Of a stretch of DNA of 64,000 bases, positions 39,105 through 55,117 are shown in pieces. The stretch's first letter is position 1; every line of letters begins with the position of its first letter. The notes beneath the pieces were generated by a model. That model searched no databases and had not been told where the DNA came from. It saw only the letters and a program-made list of their open reading frames with translations. Source of the DNA: Rhabditoides inermis (Eukaryota; Nematoda; Chromadorea; Rhabditida; Rhabditidae); assembly GCA_963966185.1 (NCBI GenBank), contig CAWZYM010000151.1, positions 491,501-555,500 on the forward strand, in the 5' to 3' direction. The translations under genes and the position numbers were made by a program.

Positions 39105-40840
39105 TAATATTTTACAGCGGAGTGTGCCGGAGCGCCTTCTATGTGCACACGAGAGATTGAAAGATCAGAGAGTAGGAGAGAATGCATATCAGTAGCAGTG
39201 ATCAATCTATTCTTAATATTACTGATCTACTGATCGACTTTGACCGCGGAGGCGCGCGGAGCGTGCCGGAGTGCTCTCTATGTGCATACGAGAGAGTAAA
39301 ATATCAGAGAGTCGGAGCGGAGAAAATTCATATCAGTAGCAGTGATCAATACATTCTTAATAATACTGATCTACTGATCGACTTTGACCGCGGAGGCGCG
39401 CGGAGCGTGCCGGAGCGCTTTCTATGTGCATACGAGAAAGTGAAAGATCAGAGAGTCGGAGAAAAAATGCATTTCAGTAGCAGTGATCAATCTATTCTTA
39501 ATATTACTGATCTACTGATCGACTTTGACCGCGGAGGCGCGCGGAGCGTGCCGGAGTGCCCTCTATGTGCATACGAGAGAGTAAAATATCAGAGAGTCGG
39601 AGCGGAGAAAATTCATATCAGTAGCAGTGATCAATACATTCTTAATAATACTGATCTACTGATCGACTTTGACCGCGGAGGCGCGCGGAGCGTGCCGGAG
39701 CGCTTTCTATGTGCATACGAGAAAGTGAAAGATCAGAGAGTCGGAGAAAAATGCATATCAGTAGCAGTGATCAATCTATTCTTAATATTACTGATCTACT
39801 GATCGACTTTGACCGCGGAGGCGCGCGGAGCGTGCCGGAGCGCTTTCTATGTGCATACGAGAAAGTGAAAGATCAGAGAGTCGGAGAAAATGCATATCAG
39901 TAGCAGTGATCAATTTATTATTATAATTACTGATCTACTGATCGACTTTGACCGCGGAGGTGCGCGGAGCGTGCCGGAGCGCTTTCTATGTGCATACGAG
40001 AAAGTGAAAGATCAGAGAGTCGGAGAAAATGCATATCAGTAGCAGTGATCAATACATTCTTAATAATACTGATCTACTGATCGACTTTGACCGCGGAGGC
40101 GCGCGGAGCGTGCCGGAGCGCTTTCTATGTGCATACGAGAAAGTGAAAGATCAGAGAGTCGGAGAAAAAATGCATTTCAGTAGCAGTGATCAATCTATTC
40201 TTAATATTACTGATCTACTGATCGACTTTGACCGCGGAGGCGCGCGGAGCGTGCCGGAGTGCCCTCTATGTGCATACGAGAGAGTAAAATATCAGAGAGT
40301 CGGAGCGGAGAAAATTCATATCAGTAGCAGTGATCAATACATTCTTAATAATACTGATCTACTGATCGACTTTGACCGCGGAGGCGCGCGGAGCGTGCCG
40401 GAGCGCTTTCTATGTGCATACGAGAAAGTGAAAGATCAGAGAGTCGGAGAAAAATGCATATCAGTAGCAGTGATCAATCTATTCTTAATATTACTGATCT
40501 ACTGATCGACTTTGACCGCGGAGGCGCGCGGAGCGTGCCGGAGCGCTTTCTATGTGCATACGAGAAAGTGAAAGATCAGAGAGTCGGAGAAAATGCATAT
40601 CAGTAGCAGTGATCAATTTATTATTATAATTACTGATCTACTGATCGACTTTGACCGCGGAGGTGCGCGGAGCGTGCCGGAGCGCTTTCTATGTGCATAC
40701 GAGAAAGTGAAAGATCAGAGAGTCGGAGAAAATGCATATCAGTAGCAGTGATCAATATATTATTATAATTACTGATTTACTGATCGACTTTGACCGCGGA
40801 GGCGCGCGGTGCATGCCGGAGCGCCTTCTATTAGCATAGT
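39105..40840 (+). repeat. 139-bp-family satellite with a 703-bp higher-order repeat
   Basis: About twelve monomers of roughly 140 bp are in inverted orientation to 8480-11175. A five-monomer block is duplicated with a 703-bp shift (39709 corresponds to 40412). Because several monomers are multiples of three, a 206-aa frame stays open (39182-39802); I treat it as non-coding. Confidence 0.88.
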
Positions 40841-41102
40841 AAATAGAAAATCTGTAGAAAAGCAGTAATTATCAACCAGATACTAATAGACTTGAACACT
40901 TTCTGAATAATTGATATACTGAAAGTTGAAAAAAATAAGGAAATAAATAAAGATCAGTAATCTACTGAAAGACAGACAACAGCACTTCTAGCACAGCTCC
41001 TTATAGCACTTCTGGAGCACATATCAAGTCAATCTATATATCAATCGATAGATAATTTTCTCCTCTTTTAAATTTATATTTCTAGCGCGCAAAGCGCGCT
41101 AG

Positions 41103-41980
41103 TCTGGTGTATGTGTAAAATGCCCTATGGTGTCTGTCCATACATCGCTCTACCGCGCCAGCCACTACTCCTATCTAGCCAAACGTGACATCGATCCGAT
41201 GGTCTCGGTCCCGAGATGCAGGATTCCAATTTTCAGCTCGTTATCTCTCATATCCGAGGAGCTATAAGCTCCAGAAAGTCCGACGAAATAGCGCGTAATC
41301 AGAGAGAGTCAGACACAAAAGCGGCGAAATAGTGTGTGAGGCGAGGAGACGGGTCACTGGCGAATCGGCTGCGGCGAGTAGACCTTACAAGAACGAGCAC
41401 TGCGGATCGCAGACTTCAGCTTTCGATAAACGGTTTCGACGTCACTCCTCTATACTCCCTCACCTACAAATCTGCCCGTAATCTTTTTATAACTCCTCCT
41501 GGTTTCCTTTCACGAAGTGATTTAATCGAGGCGAGGCGACACCAAACAGTTGTCGCGGGCTGTTCAAGAAAACTAGGCAACCGTGTCAGATCTCCCTTTA
41601 CTACAACATGCAAATAGGTGGCCACTACACTTCTACCAAAATTTGCATCTTTTTGTGACCTCTGACGCCCGCTATCAATTAAATTCCTCTAATCGACGCC
41701 ACTTTATTGCCCCGCGACGAGAGAGTGTGGCGAGGTGAGAGTGCACCAGCTGCCAGTCTGTCTGATGTCAGAGAAAAAGACAGTCAATTGTGCAAATGAG
41801 CGAGAACATCACCACGCATTACGAAACAGCTCACCACACTCCAACAAACTGCGCGATTACTATATTCTGAGTAAATACAATAAAACATTACTATATGCAC
41901 TCGCGTCCTTCTATATTTAATCATAGAAGTGAAGCGAGGCGAAATACTATGTAACCTTCTTTTCTCATTCCTCCTTTTTC

Positions 41981-42034
<54 letters not shown>

Positions 42035-42190
42035 CGCTCGCTCGCTCTCTTTCTCTCTCCCTATCTCCTCTCTTCCTCTATCTCTCTTTTATAGTTTATG
42101 ATTTCAGATTAGTGATAACTATAAAGTCTACTTGCATCTAAATTAAATCATAATTGTCAACCAGCTGTACATCCCACTCTTACCCACTCT

Positions 42191-42249
<59 letters not shown>

Positions 42250-43207
42250 TATTTTACAATATTAAACCAGTGATAACTATAAATTATACTTGTATCTATA
42301 ATAAATAGTACTGATAGGCTTTTACCGCGGAGTGTGCCGGAGCGCTTTCTATGTGCAATGTTTTATTATAATTACTGATAAACTGATCGGCTTTGACCGC
42401 GGAGGCGCTCGAAGCGTGCCGGAGCGCCTTCTATGTGCATACGAAAGAGTAAAAAATCAAAGAGTCGGAGAAAATGCATATCAGTATCAGTGATCAATGC
42501 ATCAATGTATTATTATAATTACTGATCTACTGATCGGCTTTGACCGCAGAGGCGCGCGAAGCGTGCCGGAGCGCCTTCTATGTGCATACGAGAAAGTGAA
42601 CGATCAGAGAGTCAAAGAAAATGCATATCAGTAGCAGTGATTAATATATTCTTATTTTTACTGATCTACTGATATACGTTCACCGCGGAGGCGCGCGAAG
42701 CGTGCCAGAGCGCTTTCTATGTGCATACGAGAAAGTGAACGATCAGAGAGTCGGATAAAATGCATATCAGTAGCAGTGATAATTATATTCTTACTATTAC
42801 TGATCTACTGATATACTTTGACCGCGGAGGCGCGCGAAGCGTGCCGGAGCGCTTTCTATGTGCATAGAAAGTGAACGATCAGAGAGTCTGAGAAAATTCA
42901 TATCAGAAGCAGTGATCAATATATTCTTACTATTACTGATCTACTGATATACTTTGACCGCGGAGGCGCGCGAAGCGTGCCGGAGCGCTTTCTATGTGCA
43001 TAGAAAGTGAACGATCAGAGAGTCGGAGAAAATTCATATCAGAAGCAGTGATCTATATATATTCTTACTATCACAGATATACTGATCGGCTTTGACCGCG
43101 AAGGCGCGCGAAGCGTGCCGGAGCGCTTTCTATGTGCATACGAGAAAGTGAACGATCAGAAGATCGGAGAAAATGCATATCAGTATTTCTCATCCCTCTC
43201 TTTTTCG

Positions 43208-43239
<32 letters not shown>

Positions 43240-43297
43240 TCTCTCTCTTTCTTCTTCCTCTTTTTTCTCTCTCTCTCTTTCTCGTCTCTCGTCTCTC

Positions 43298-43350
<53 letters not shown>

Positions 43351-45035
43351 CTTGCTCTTTTTCCTCTCTCGCTTATGTTTTATAATATTATACCAGTGAT
43401 AAGTATAAATTATACTTGGATCTATAATAAATAAAAATTGTCAACCAGCTACTGATAGGATTTGACCGCGGAGGCACGCGGAGCGGCTATCTATGAACAT
43501 AGGCGAGAGTAGATATTTTATGATATTAGATCTGTGAAAAATTCATATCAGTAGCAGTGATCAATACATTCTTAATACTACTGATCTACTGATCGACTTT
43601 GACCGCGGAGGCGCGCGGAGCGTGCCGGAGCGCTTTCTATGTGCATGATAGAAAGTGAACGATCAGAGAGTCGGATAAAATGCATATCCGTAGCAGTGAT
43701 CAATATATTCTTATTTTTACTGATCTATTGATATAGTTTGACCGCGGAGGCGCGCGGAGCGTGACGGAGCGCCATCTATGTGCATAAGAGAGAGTGAAAA
43801 ATCAGATAGTCGCAGAAAATGCATATCAGTTACAGTGATCAATATATTATTATAATTACTCATCTACTGATCGGCATTGACCGCGGAGGCGCGCGAAGCG
43901 TGCCGGAGCGCTTTCTATGTGTGTACGAGAGAGTAAAAGATCAGAGAGTAGGAGAGAAGGCATATCAGTATCAGTGATCAGTATATTATTATAATTACTG
44001 ATCTACTGATAGGCTTTGACCGCGGAGGCGCGCGAAGCGTGCCGGAGCGCCCTCTATGTGCATACGAGAGAGTGAACGATCAGAGAGTCGGAGAAAATGC
44101 ATATCAGTATCAGTGATCAATGTTTTATTATAATTACTGATATACTGATCGGCTTTGACCGCGGAGGCGCGCGAAGCGTGCCGGAGCGCCCTCTATGTGC
44201 TTACGAGAGAGTGAAAGATCAGAGAGTAGGAGAGAATGCATATCAGTAGCAGTGACATTATATTTTTTATAATTACTGATCTACTGATAGGCTTTGACCG
44301 CGGAGACGCGCGAAGCGTGCCGGAGCGCCCTCTATGTGCATACGAGACAGTGAAAGATCAGAGAGTTGGAGAAAATGCATATCAGTAGCAGTGATAAATA
44401 TAGTCTTGGTATTACTGATCTACTGATCGACTTTGACCGCGGAGGCGCGCGAAGCGTGCCGAAGCGCTTTTTATGTGCATACGAGAAAGTGAACGATCAG
44501 AGAGTCGGAGAAAATGCATTTCAGTAGCAGTGATCAATATATTCTTATTATTACTGATATACTGATAGACTTTGACCGCGGATGCGCGCGAAGCGTGCCG
44601 GAGCGCCCTCTATGTGCAAACGAAAGAGTAAAAGATCAAAAAGTCGGAGAAAATGCATATCAGTATCAGTGATCAATGTTTTTTTTATAATTACTGATCT
44701 ACTGATATACTTTAACCGTGGAGGCGCGCGGAGCGTGCCCGGTTCGCCTTCTATGAGCATAGTAAATAAAACAACTGTAGATAAGCAGTCAAGCAGATAC
44801 TATCAACCAGATACTGATAAACTGTGACACTTTCTAAATATTTGAAACTACTGAAAAATAAAAAAATAGGGAAATAAATAAAGATCAGTCATCTATTGAA
44901 AGACTGACAACAGCACTTTTAGCACAGCTCCTAATAGCACTTCCAGAGCACATATCAAGTCAATCTATATATCAATCGATAGATAACTTTCTCCTCTATT
45001 TTATACCTATACTTCTAGCGCGCGAAGCGCGCTAG
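41103..45035 (+). mobile_element. Helitron module M2
   Basis: It starts TCTGGTGTATGTG and has the shared head with the 93-aa frame at 41336-41617, (CT)n runs (41980-42030, 42195-42232) with a short (CA)n, satellite arrays (42320-43180 and 43440-44755) around another (CT)n block (43208-43350), and the tail block 44900-45035. It ends GCGCGCTAG and abuts M3. Confidence 0.82.
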
Positions 45036-47472
<2,437 letters not shown>

Positions 47473-47922
47473 TATATCGTGCAAATATTCACATTGTTGC
47501 TAACATGATATTTGGATATCGCTTCTTGAAAATTCTAGCGCTAGCCTTATCCTAAGCCAAAAGAGAGGGCCCTCTCTAATTATATTGCTGTTTTGCACTG
47601 GTAAGAGAGAGAGAAAGCGAATGAGAGAGAGAGAAAGAAAAAGAGAGAGAGAAAAAAAAGAGAAAGAGAGGGAGAGCCTGTTGGCACATGTCTCAATTGA
47701 AATCATTTCAGTGGTTTGCTCAATTGAGACAGTACTAACTAACTACTTTTACTTGGATGTAATTTTGAAAGATCAAATTTTACGATTGCATTTAGAGGTA
47801 GAAATATCTTATTATCAAGCATGAAGTGTTGGTTGAAGATTTTTGGAATAAAGATTTTCGGCCGGCTACAATAAAGATTACTCGTGTTTCAATTACATAC
47901 ATACTTACGTACGTATTTCTAG

Positions 47923-48521
47923 AATGCTCCAACTACAAACACAACGTGCGTGCAGTGTCGGATGTTCGAACGAGTACGGAATGGCAAGATAGATTGATGG
48001 CAGCGGCGGCAGACTTCCTAGCCCCGGACACTGTCGAGAAGCCATCTGAACAAACGCTCAAAGGGGTGATGGAGGCCAGTTAAGAAAGATTATCTCCCGA
48101 AAGTTTATTTCAACATTCTGGTTTCGAAACTCATATACAATTCAGTATTACAATAGTGATTAGAAATGAAGTTTCTTTCTGAAAATTATTTTCTCTGACA
48201 AAACGTTTTCTCTAAAATTGCCACTCATTCAGAACTTGATCGGTTTAAATAATGCAACTTCGTTTGATGCATTGATTCGAGAAATGAAAGAGAAGACGCC
48301 GGTCAGATAGATTCATATTTCATATCACGAATTGTTTTCAGCTAATCGTTGTGCCCTCTATGATTTTCGGTTTGCTATCACTGGTTGGCATTATCACTGT
48401 TGTTTCCTATATCATATACACCAACAAAAAAAAAGACAGCGAGACAGGTTAGTTGATCACTTATGTTAGTAATGTTCAAACGTGTTTAGACATTGCGAAC
48501 GGTTACAATTTCTTCAACTAA
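47923..48521 (+). CDS. Ectodomain/TM exons of the module upstream of gene B
   Basis: Exons 47923-48065, 48233-48301, 48342-48447 and 48490-48521 match 25708-26330 with few changes. The poly-A run in the third of these exons has nine A (ten in unit 3). The literal frame reads KKKDSETDIANGYNFFN and stops at 48519-48521. The signal-peptide exons are 14 kb upstream at 33649-33854. The ectodomain family is unknown. Confidence 0.55.
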
Positions 48522-48546
48522 CTCAGTTAATATTCCTTTATTAACA

Positions 48547-49000
48547 ATGGATCATTCGCTTCAAATCTTTGTGCTGAAGGTAACTAAAGTTAGGTACGAT
48601 TCCGTGAATGAGTTTTTCAGATTGTAATTGCTATTATTTCGATGCTTACCCTGGCTTGTATTATTCTGTCGATTGTATATGTCAGTGCTTTCTTCCACAC
48701 TCACAGCAAAATATCCAAGGACTTTTCCAAGAACATCAACATTGAGCTGAACAGTTTGTGAAACTCTTTATTATTTAAAAGAGTGAAACAAATTTAGATG
48801 TGTATAACGAAATGCGCGAATTCATGTGTGTTATTCGAAGGTCTGTTGAGAATCCTAAAAATAACAAGATAACTGCATTGAATCGAGTTTTTATCAAGCA
48901 GGTTTGTAAAAAAAATCACGAAAAAAGGATTATTTTCATTTGTAGTTATCTGAAATCAAAACAACAGTTCTGAAAAACAGTCATCCCGTTGAATTGGCGG

Positions 49001-49088
<88 letters not shown>

Positions 49089-52000
49089 CAGAAACGTTTG
49101 ACATACTATCAACAAAGCGTACTTTGATTAAAGCAATGTCATCGCATCATGTATCAAATGTTTTGAAAAGACTGATGGTCTGCACATTGTCGCTATTGCA
49201 TAGTTTAACAACTCACAATCACGTTATAATTCTAGCTTCTGAAAGACAAGTACATCGATTTTGATCGAAAAGTGAACTTTACTTTGAAATACTGTAAATT
49301 TGGTAGTGATGTCACACTGACACCAGCAATTGAATGTTTTGACGATTACAACATTTATAAGAAAGACCTTACTCAATTCACGACAGGAGTTGAACACTTT
49401 CTGGTTGGTTGATGCGTGTATGCGCTTCTATTATGCAATGTACTAACGTAAAGTGTGATTTTCAGACAGACTGGAATTGTGAGATACAAAATGTGGCATG
49501 CAAAAACTTATCGGTGTTCGAAGATCTTAGCAATTATTTGAAATACAGAGTTAAAGATCCTGGCATTTATGATGTTTTTTCTACGATTGAAAACACTACC
49601 GCATCGATAAAAGTTACACCTTTTTGATGTTTTATCCAAGTACTTTTTTCAGACAACATTGATGAAAGCTATACCGAGAGATTGTCAAATGAATGTGATT
49701 TATTCAAACGTTGTCACTCGCGCATGCAATCAGATCAAACCATTCTATTTGGTTGTCAATACAATGTGTTAGTAACACCTATTACTCACTACTCAATACA
49801 TATAAATAATTTAGACATATACATAGCGTGTCTATTCCTATTTGGAATAGTATGTTTCCTGATCAGTCGGCTTCGAACTATCGATCCTGTAAAAGTGAAG
49901 TTGAGAGGATTGAAGGTATTTTATTCATAAAATAACACACACTTTAAACAATTTAATTTAGCGTGAACTCAACATTGTTAATCAAATGAAGTTCGGAAAT
50001 AGTGTTGGCATATCTTTGGTATGTCTATTGTAATATAGAGTGTTGAATATACTTACTAAACCACGTATGATTGTTCAGGATTGTGTTGGTATTGATCCGA
50101 GGAAAGTCTACAAAGACTTCATGAGACGAGCATTGCCTGAACAATCGATGGAGAAAACCTCAGCTAGCAAAGTGTCGACATCGAAAATGAGTGGTGTGAA
50201 CGAATCGAAAGAACCATGCGTTGCACCCACCACGATTGATTTGGACTGGCCAGGCGAAAACAACTACTTTGATGGAAACTGGGTGATTCCCATGGGACAT
50301 GCACACAAGTAAGAGTTTTCTGATTTGAGTTTTCTGAAAGATGAGTGATGTTCAGATATATTGTGACAGCTGCTCCGACCGCTGACACTGCCGTTGACTT
50401 CTGGCATGTGGTCTTCCGATACAACTGCAAGGCGATTGTCATGCTATGCGACTTTGTTGAAATGGAGAAAGGAAAATCAGTCGAGAAGTGCTTCGAGTAT
50501 TGGAACGAAAAAACGCAACGTGTATTCACAAATCAGTTCGCAAAGTACACGGTATGGCTGAAGTAAATAATAAGTAGTACCATAACAAATATCAGGTCAA
50601 ATGCAAATCCACGAAAAAGACATCTATCAAAAACCTCAAACACATGGTTTTCACTGTGTCCAAGTACGCTATAGTGTCATTAGCGAAATGGTAACATTTT
50701 TTTTATTTATTTAGTGGATTCATGAAGAAAAAAGTGGAACTCCTACAATACACTGGCTGGCAAGACTGTCTCGCTCCTGGAAACCCGGAAGAGATGGCAC
50801 ATGTGATGAAGACGGTTTACGAACACATCGGAAACACGGATGAGCCAGTGGTCGTCCACTGCGCCGACGGACTCGGAAGGAGCGCCGCTTTCGTCGGTAC
50901 GTTCTTCAAATACGTCCAACTATCATTTACGTGGTTTAGGTATGGATGTTCTCATGGGTATGGTCGATTCTGATCCCAACCCTGAACCGTTCGATCTGAT
51001 ACATGTATGAAAGTTGTTTGTGTTTTTACAAATGATTTTGTTTAGACGATGCGTACATTCCGAGCCAATAGCTACACTGACAAGTGGCAGTATTACTTCA
51101 CATACATTTGTTTCTTCCAGTTTCACATCATGGTAATGCTCACAGTATTACATAACCAATCATTTATTGCTTAGAATCTCACTTACGGTGAATCTTCGAA
51201 GATCTACAGTTACCTTAAAGATCGGAAAGATTCGTTTGTCGCGAAAATGAAGGCAGTGTTGGTTTCGGAAGACTACACCGGACTCAAAGAGAGAAGGCTA
51301 GCGAATGCATCGAACTACGTGGAATTCCAAACAGCCGTCCTAAATATGGGTAACAAAAAGAAGAAGGAATCTACATCGGACAAGAAAAAAGTTATTTTAT
51401 TTCCTAACGCACACTGAAATGAATATGTTAAGAAATTGACCGGAATGTATCTGAAAGGTTGCAATGATGAATATGAGCTGGGAAAAAAGTTGGGAGCTGG
51501 TACCTATGGAGAGGTTTATGAAGCAACCAAGAAAAAAGAGGAATCGAAAGAAAACGAAATGAATGGGTTATCCAAAGAAAAACATGTCGAAGAACGTTTT
51601 GCAATCAAAACCGAAAAACGCGGAGTTTCTGCTTCACTAATTGTACCTTTAGAATCTCAATTAACCGTTATCGATTCATAACGTTTCAGTCGGAAATCTT
51701 TGTTCTGATGGATGTCTCAGCCAATGCTCTCGAAAACAGAAACCAAATTGTTCAATACGTGGATAAAGGTAATTCTATTTTACTTTCTATTCAAAATATT
51801 TCAGGTCACACCTCGAGTTTCCATTTCTTGGTCATGAGTCTGGTCGGAAAATCTCTTTCCACTGTTCAACAGCATGTGCCCAAGAAAATGAAGTATTAAC
51901 TAATAGGAACAAAAAAACTACAAAAACCCTGTTTCAGCTCTTTCTCTGCGATGTATTTGTCTATCCAATCTTTCAATGCAATCCATCAGTTGCACCGCTG

Positions 52001-52923
52001 TGGATTCATTCATAGGTCAAGTTATGAGTTTTCAATCTTACATGTTGTTTTTTGTCTCAGGGATATCAAACCCGGAAACTTTGCGATCGGCGGAAAGAAG
52101 AATGAGAAAATGGTGTTTATTTTCGACTTTGGAATGGCCTGGCGAAGCGTTGATGATCAGGGAAAAGTCAATGTTCGCAAGGGAAGAGAACACGGCTTTA
52201 TTGGAACTCTGCGGTAGAAGATGTCTTTTGTTAAATTGTTAATTAGTTCGATTATCATTTAGATATGCTTCTCGCGCTGCCCACGAAATGAGAAAACAAC
52301 ATCTATGCGACGACCTCGAATCCTGGCTCTTCATGAGCATAGAGGTGTTGTAACTGTTACAAACTTTTATTTATTACGGTTCTCAGATGTTCCAAAAGCT
52401 GCCGTGGAAAGGAAATGTGGACAAAGACTACGTTCTTCGGGAAAAGTGCAATATGATGGAGGGAAAATGTGGGTGATCTTGAAATCATGACGTCACTTAT
52501 CTATCTATTGCAGACATGACGTCACTGCAGCACCAAGGTCTACCAGTCGCGATGCTACAAGTCATCAAGTATAGTTTGAACCTCAGGATTAATCAATGAT
52601 TGATTATTTTAGAAATATCTATGACATGAACCCGCACGATGTTCCTGACTACCGAACAATAATGCACATCATGATGGGAGCAGAGTGCGATCTCATTGTG
52701 AGTACCACATGCTATATCTGTTTCCTATTCTTATTCAATACGTTTTTAGCGAGATCTGGATTGGATCAACTCTGAGAAACTTCATGCAACAGCCCAATAT
52801 GAGGTGAATTACGATGAAATAAAAACTGCAATGTCTTTTTTCTTTCAGTCTCTCACTACCCGTGCGACTTCGAGGGACAAGAAGGCCATTCTCGCCAGTT
52901 TCAAGCCCCTCAGTCGCTTCTAA
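48547..52923 (+). pseudogene. Gene B: paralogue of the phosphatase-kinase with an internal exon deletion
   Basis: It starts MDHSLQIFVLK like gene A. After the (TA)n run at 49002-49086 it jumps straight to the exon at 49092, which corresponds to gene A 28226. Eight exons (718 nt, not a multiple of three) are missing, including TM2 and TM3. Splicing the neighbouring exons gives a stop within 12 codons. From 49092 on, the second loop, TM4 (YIYIACLFLFGIVCFLI), the phosphatase with HCADGLGRS (about 50860) and the kinase with GAGTYGEV, HRDIKPGN and DFG are all intact, and the stop is at 52921-52923. The donor before the kinase exon is weak (GTTATT). It could be a pseudogene, or use exon skipping or a downstream start. 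Confidence 0.7.
49002..49086 (+). repeat. (TA)n microsatellite at the gene B deletion point
   Basis: About 42 TA dinucleotides followed at once by the TTTCAG acceptor of the downstream exon. In gene A the run and that acceptor are 1.3 kb apart. Confidence 0.95.
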
Positions 52924-53204
52924 TTTCACTACTAACACTCTTATTTTACAACTTTAAATACTCACCAGAGCTTAGCGTTATAGCTTATATTCACTTGTCA
53001 AACCCAAATTACAAAGCTTTGCTAAGTGAAAACCTGACTAAACATTTCGTTTGTCTTTTTGAAAAAAGCAACTCTCTCGCGTTTTAATAATGAAGTTTTT
53101 ACATCGTTTGACTTCTAACTAATCACAAGATTTGTAAATGAGAATATGCGGAGAAAACGTGTTGCCGAGTAAAAGGCAAATCCGAGGACGGACAACTTGT
53201 ATGT

Positions 53205-53911
53205 ATGTACATGAACGACGAAAACACGTACTACGCTACAATCGTCTGCCACTGCCACTGGTACCAAACTGTTGACACCCTGACTATGAGGCTCTATTCA
53301 AATAGAGAATTTCATCGGAGTCCTATGAACCATGGTATATTCTTGATGTCGGTTACAAGAGACAGATAAATATGATATTTATATTTCCTAATTTTCAGAT
53401 TCTAGAAAGTCGAGTGACGTTTCAGAATTCACACAAGCAGTCGCGTCCGACTGTACCGCCATCGGCAGAATAGCCCTGTGCAATGCGCGTCGCGAGAGAA
53501 AAGCGAGAGAGTGTGTATAGTAGAGGCACCAGACACGTCCACACCTTACATGGATGGCCGGATGAGATTAAATGGATGCAACAACGGACCTTGTCTTATC
53601 GGGGGACCAATTATAATGGATTAATAAATGATGAAAATCAGTCACCACAAACCACATGTAGACTAAGACAAACAATGCGAACAATACTACATATACATCT
53701 TATATATTATGCTCTGAATACTCATGTAAAAATGGAAGTCAGTACTGAAAGTCAGTAAGTAATGAATTTTATCGGAGCACTATAAAATATGGTATATTCG
53801 AGATGCTCAGAACAAAACATAATTGATGGTAATGGTTTGGCTTCATGAAAAGTTCATTTCGAAAAATCAGATCTCTCACTGCCTACATTCCCTTCAAACA
53901 GGGGCCATAAA
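53205..53911 (+). other. Unassigned sequence with an internal diverged duplication
   Basis: No gene is supported. Two related stretches, about 53300-53560 and 53765-53990, share ATTT(C/T)ATCGGAG, ATGGTATATTC and CGCGAGAGAGTGTGTA with many differences. The second leads into the LINE remnant. Confidence 0.4.
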
Positions 53912-54178
53912 TTGATTGTGGGTAGGAGGCAATGGGAACGCGAGAGAGTGTGTAAAGAGAGAGAAACCAGAAACGTCCACCAAATCCCGGAAGATGTGGA
54001 GAAACTGAGTGGGCTCTTCTCAGAGATGGGAAAAAAGCTGAATGCGGGAAAGTGCAAGGTGATTCGAATGGGAGTGTATGAGAAGGAACTAGATTCCGAG
54101 GTGAATCTGCATATTGGTGGAACAGAGCTCGAGTGTACTAGCAAGTACAAATATCTCGGAGTGGCAATTGATCCACTG
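53912..54178 (+). pseudogene. LINE reverse transcriptase remnant (outer copy, 5' part)
   Basis: The frame reads KLNAGKCKVIRMG and SKYKYLGVAID, the conserved block at the end of the palm and start of the thumb in non-LTR retrotransposon polymerases. It breaks after AIDP and appears to resume at about 54646 (NFSSHV...), which suggests that the intervening 470 bp were inserted. No catalytic FADD-type motif is present upstream, so the copy is 5'-truncated. Confidence 0.7.
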
Positions 54179-54645
54179 ATTCAATATCATCCCAACATCA
54201 ACAAGGCATTCACACAACATGCGAATTATCCCTTCGTTTGATCCTGCGAACAAACTACTCACGAGCATTCACAGAGCCTATACTTACTGGAATAGCCTTT
54301 CTTCTGATGTGGTGGGAGTGCGAAGTGCGGAGCAGTTCAGAGAACTTGTCAGATCTGAATCTGGCGGCTTCCCGTTGTCTCGGATTCGTGCATCATGACT
54401 GGAGAGTTTTGACGTCTCTCACACGTCATCTCTTGTGCACATGTATCTGTGTCCCCACACTTCATACGTTCCATTTCGCATTTGTCTCCGCCAGTACCCT
54501 TGAGCAAGGCGCGGTAGTAGCTCATCTCGTTTTACCCCCCACCCCCCCCCCCCCCCCCACACACACACTATCGTATTATCACTGTAACGTCCTTCTACAA
54601 CTCGCACATTTTAATCACCCTTATATGCGATAAATTGAATTGAAT
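54179..54645 (+). mobile_element. 3' end of a second LINE inserted in the first
   Basis: It contains WNSLSSDVVGVRSAEQF, the typical C-terminal end of LINE polymerase proteins. A 3' UTR with a C-rich run (about 54534-54558) follows, then a tail ATTGAATTGAATGAA. It is 5'-truncated, as is usual for LINE insertions. Boundaries are estimated from where the outer frame breaks and resumes. Confidence 0.6.
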
Positions 54646-55117
54646 GAACTTCAGTAGTCACGTGGCTGTGACGGTGACGAAGGCTCGCCAAGCTATTGGT
54701 GCTTTGGTGCGAACTATGACGAAGTGGGCTCCTCGAAGCGCCTTCGAGAGAGTGTACAAGGCGTGTATTGAGCCAGGACTGCTGTATGCAGCAGAAGGAT
54801 GGTTTCCTGCAAACGAGACAGACAGGGCAAGACTCGAAAGAGTGAATGTGCATGCAGCCAGGCTGGTGCAGAATGACTTCACGTCATCAGATGGCCGAGT
54901 GCTTGAGAAGGCTAAGTGGAACACGGTGAAGAAGACCGTGAGCGAAAGAAGGAGGGTGCTCATGTGGAATTATGTGCACGGAGTGCGAGCCCCTCCAGAT
55001 GGAATGCTGGTCCTGGTGTCGGACAGTGGAGTGAGAAGGACAGCACGCGGTGGCCACTCACTGAGAGTGATGGACCCTGTGGTGACAAGTGCGCGAGATT
55101 GCACGACTACCCGGTGA
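54646..55117 (+). pseudogene. LINE reverse transcriptase remnant (outer copy, 3' part)
   Basis: An open frame reads NFSSHVAVTVTKARQAIGAL, then FERVYKACIEPGLLYAAEGW, and runs to a TGA at 55115-55117. This matches the thumb and C-terminal region of LINE polymerases (R...LYKA.I.P.L.Y....W). It is intact over about 150 residues and ends where the 167-bp satellite begins. Confidence 0.7.

Larger units (their letters stand above)
36033..41102 (+). mobile_element. Helitron module M1 (head of chain B)
   Basis: It has a head block of about 1.1 kb shared with M2 and M5, a long (CT)n-rich stretch (36900-37090), satellite arrays, an internal truncated tail block (38579-38715), more satellite, and a tail block ending in CTAGCGCGC-AAA-GCGCGCTAG. 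The internal tail shows that M1 is itself a fusion of two module copies. Confidence 0.8.

Noticed and set aside
39182..39802. 206-aa repetitive open frame (DRGGARSVPERF...)
   Set aside because: It coincides with satellite monomers whose lengths happen to be multiples of three, and the same DNA is non-coding in the inverted array.
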